15,368 bases of DNA from JBFHNV01 sp965365655. GTDB lineage: Bacteria; Pseudomonadota; Gammaproteobacteria; HK1. The stretch lies in the NCBI GenBank assembly GCA_965365655.1, contig CBDUCN010000100.1, forward strand, positions 1 to 15,368, written 5' to 3'. Below are positions 13,335 through 15,368 of this stretch, piece by piece. How positions within the stretch are numbered: the first letter of the stretch is position 1; each line of letters opens with the position of its first letter. A program made the position numbers and the translations under genes. The notes below the pieces were generated by a model. It had not been told where the DNA came from. It saw only the letters and a list, made by a program, of their open reading frames with translations, and did no database searches.

Positions 13335-15368
13335 TCACACCGCTTCCAGGTTCGCGTACTGCAGCACCAGCCACTTCGCGCCGGCGTCGCGGAAGTTCAC
13401 CTGCACCCGGGCGTGGCTGCCCGAGCCCTCGCAGTTGAGCACCACGCCCTCGCCGAACTTCGGATGCGCCACCCGCTGGCCGAGCTGCAGCCCGCCGGGC
13501 AGGGCCCCCGCGCCATCGTCGAAGCCGCCCTCGCGCCGGAACACCGGGCGCGACACGCCGGAGCGGGCTCGTACCTCCTCGACCCGCTCGCGGGGGATCT
13601 CGCGCAGGAAGCGCGACGGCGCCGGGAAGTAGTCCTGGCCGTGCAGGCGACGGCTCTCGGCGTGGGTCAGGAACAGGCGCTGGCGGGCCCGGGTCATGCC
13701 GACGTAGCACAGCCTCCGCTCTTCCTCCAGCTTGTCCGGGTCCTCGCTGCTGCGCTGGTGCGGGAACAGTCCCTCCTCCAGGCCGCACAGGAACACCACC
13801 GGGAACTCCAGGCCCTTGGCCGAGTGCAGCGTCATCAGCTGCACGCAGTCCTCCCACTCCGCCGCCTGCTGCTCGCCGGCCTCGAGCGCCGCGTGGGACA
13901 GGAACTCCATCAGCGGCGCCCCGGCCTCCTCCTCGCCGACGTCGAACTCGCGCGCGGCGCTCACCAGCTCCTCCAGGTTCTCGAGGCGCGCCTGCGCCCG
14001 CTCCGGGTTGTCGCGGCGGTAGAAGTCGACCAGCGCGCTGGCGGCGATGGCCTGCTCCGTCATCTCCTGCAGCGGCAGTCCCGCAACCTCCGCGGCCAGC
14101 GTGTCGATGGCGTCGATGAAGCCGCGCACCGCGTTGCTGGCACGCCCGGCGAGACTGCCCGCCGCGACCAGCCGCGCGGCGGCGCGCCACAGCGACTCGC
14201 CCTGATCGCGCGCAGTCTGGCGGATCGCGTCCACGGTGCGCGCACCGATGCCGCGCGGCGGAACGTTCACGACGCGCTCGAACGCGGCGTCGTCGTCACG
14301 GTTCGCGACCAGGCGCAGGTACGCCAGCGCGTTCTTGATCTCCGCGCGCTCGTAGAAGCGCAGCCCCCCGTGCACGCGGTACGGCACGCTGCCCGCGAGC
14401 AGCGCCTCCTCGAACACGCGCGACTGCGCGCTGACCCGGTACAGGATGGCCGCGTCGTCACGGCGCCCGCCGTCATCCACCCACTGCTGGATGCGGCCCA
14501 CGACGAAACGCGCCTCGTCGACGTCGTTGAACGCCGAGTACAGGTACACCGGCTCGCCGTCGCTGTCGCTGGTCCACAAGTTCTTTCCGAGTCGCCCCAC
14601 GTTGTTCGCGATGAGCCGGTTCGCGGCGCCCAGGATGTTGCCGGTGGAGCGGTAGTTGCGCTCCAGGCGCACCGTGGTCACGCCCGGGAAGTCCTTCGGG
14701 AACTGGTGGATGTTCTCGATGCGCGCGCCGCGCCAGCCGTAGATGGACTGGTCGTCGTCGCCGACGCAGAACATCCAGCCGCTGCTGCCGGCCATCAGCC
14801 GCAGCCACGCGTACTGGATCGCGTTGGTGTCCTGGAACTCGTCGACCAGCACGTGCCGGAACCGACGCTGGTAGTGCTCCAGCACGTCGGGGCGCTCGCG
14901 CAGCAGGTCGTGCGCGCGCAGCAGCAGCTCCGCGAAGTCCACCACGCCCGCACGCTCGCAGAACGCCTCGTATGCGGCGTAGACCCGGACCATGTGCTCC
15001 AGCCACATGTCGCCGCCGGGATTGAGGTGGCGCGCGCGCAGGCCCTCGTCCTTGCGCCCGTTGATGAAGCCCTGGGCCTGGCGCGGCGGCCAGCGCGCGT
15101 CGTCCAGGTCCAGCTCGCGCAGCACCCGCTTCACCGCGCGCAGCTGGTCCTCGGAGTCCAGGATCTGGAACCCCTCGGGGAGCCCCGCGTCGCGCCAGTG
15201 CGAACGCAGCAGGCGGTGCGCGAGGCCGTGGAAGGTGCCCACCCACATGCCGCCGACCGGGCGCCCCAGCATCTGCTCGATGCGCCCGCGCATCTCCCCG
15301 GCGGCCTTGTTCGTGAAGGTCACCGCGAGGATGCCGTGGGGCGTGGCCTCGCCGGTGGACAGCAGCCA
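13335..15368 (-). CDS. uvrD: DNA helicase II UvrD (5' end outside window)
   Basis: An SF1A 3'-5' helicase for nucleotide-excision and mismatch repair; 677 residues are in view and the frame runs off the right edge (WLLSTGEATPHGILAVTFTN...). By comparison with E. coli UvrD (720 residues), about 40 N-terminal residues, including the Walker A motif, are missing from the window. Visible motifs in order: Ia (TFTNKAAGEM), the GMWVGTFHGLAHRLLR block, II (LVDEFQDTNAIQYAW), III (VGDDDQSIYGWRGA), IV (RLERNYRST), V (LMTLHSAKGLEFPVVF) and VI (YVGMTRARQRLFLTHAE). The C-terminal tudor-like region, which binds RNA polymerase in E. coli, is intact (LGQRVAHPKFGEGVVLNCEG). The GTG at 15323 is an internal valine, not the start. 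Rep and PcrA are the alternatives, but this C terminus is UvrD-like. Confidence 0.95.
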   Translation of the reverse strand, partial: WLLSTGEATPHGILAVTFTNKAAGEMRGRIEQMLGRPVGGMWVGTFHGLAHRLLRSHWRDAGLPEGFQILDSEDQLRAVKRVLRELDLDDARWPPRQAQGFINGRKDEGLRARHLNPGGDMWLEHMVRVYAAYEAFCERAGVVDFAELLLRAHDLLRERPDVLEHYQRRFRHVLVDEFQDTNAIQYAWLRLMAGSSGWMFCVGDDDQSIYGWRGARIENIHQFPKDFPGVTTVRLERNYRSTGNILGAANRLIANNVGRLGKNLWTSDSDGEPVYLYSAFNDVDEARFVVGRIQQWVDDGGRRDDAAILYRVSAQSRVFEEALLAGSVPYRVHGGLRFYERAEIKNALAYLRLVANRDDDAAFERVVNVPPRGIGARTVDAIRQTARDQGESLWRAAARLVAAGSLAGRASNAVRGFIDAIDTLAAEVAGLPLQEMTEQAIAASALVDFYRRDNPERAQARLENLEELVSAAREFDVGEEEAGAPLMEFLSHAALEAGEQQAAEWEDCVQLMTLHSAKGLEFPVVFLCGLEEGLFPHQRSSEDPDKLEEERRLCYVGMTRARQRLFLTHAESRRLHGQDYFPAPSRFLREIPRERVEEVRARSGVSRPVFRREGGFDDGAGALPGGLQLGQRVAHPKFGEGVVLNCEGSGSHARVQVNFRDAGAKWLVLQYANLEAV

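Overview
The window is very GC-rich chromosomal DNA, most likely from a gammaproteobacterium. The best clue is the partial UvrD at the right edge, which follows the E. coli protein closely through the helicase motifs to a C-terminal end of the kind KWLVLQYANLEAV. A cytochrome c5-type diheme protein and a tRNA-Arg with an encoded CCA agree with this. I cannot name a genus. All 12 protein genes end in TGA, and no mobile element, CRISPR array or phage gene was seen. No gene-free stretch exceeds 300 bases. The largest gap is 8968-9235.

Layout. Positions 85-2296 (+) hold a two-component system: an OmpR-type response regulator and a membrane histidine kinase. Its stop codon overlaps the stop of the convergent gene, inside a palindrome. 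Positions 2286-10789 (-) hold a seven-gene co-directional block. In transcription order it runs: M81 (MlrC-like) metallopeptidase, secreted peptide-type solute-binding protein, two permeases, two ATPases, and an N-formylglutamate amidohydrolase-family hydrolase. The last five genes overlap end to start, so they form one tightly coupled unit. An ArgE-family M20 deacylase (10861-12024, +) is divergent from the M81 gene across 71 bp. A tRNA-Arg(CCG) lies on the minus strand at 12061-12137, then a diheme cytochrome c (12279-13259, +), then uvrD (-), which runs off the right edge.

How the genes may work together. Positions 2286-12024 look like an uptake-and-degradation locus. A binding protein and DppBCDF-type transporter would import a peptide or N-acylated amino acid, and up to three metal-dependent amide hydrolases (M81, FGase-like, M20) would split it. 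The substrate cannot be read from the sequence. The tRNA, cytochrome and uvrD at the right look like ordinary housekeeping genes.
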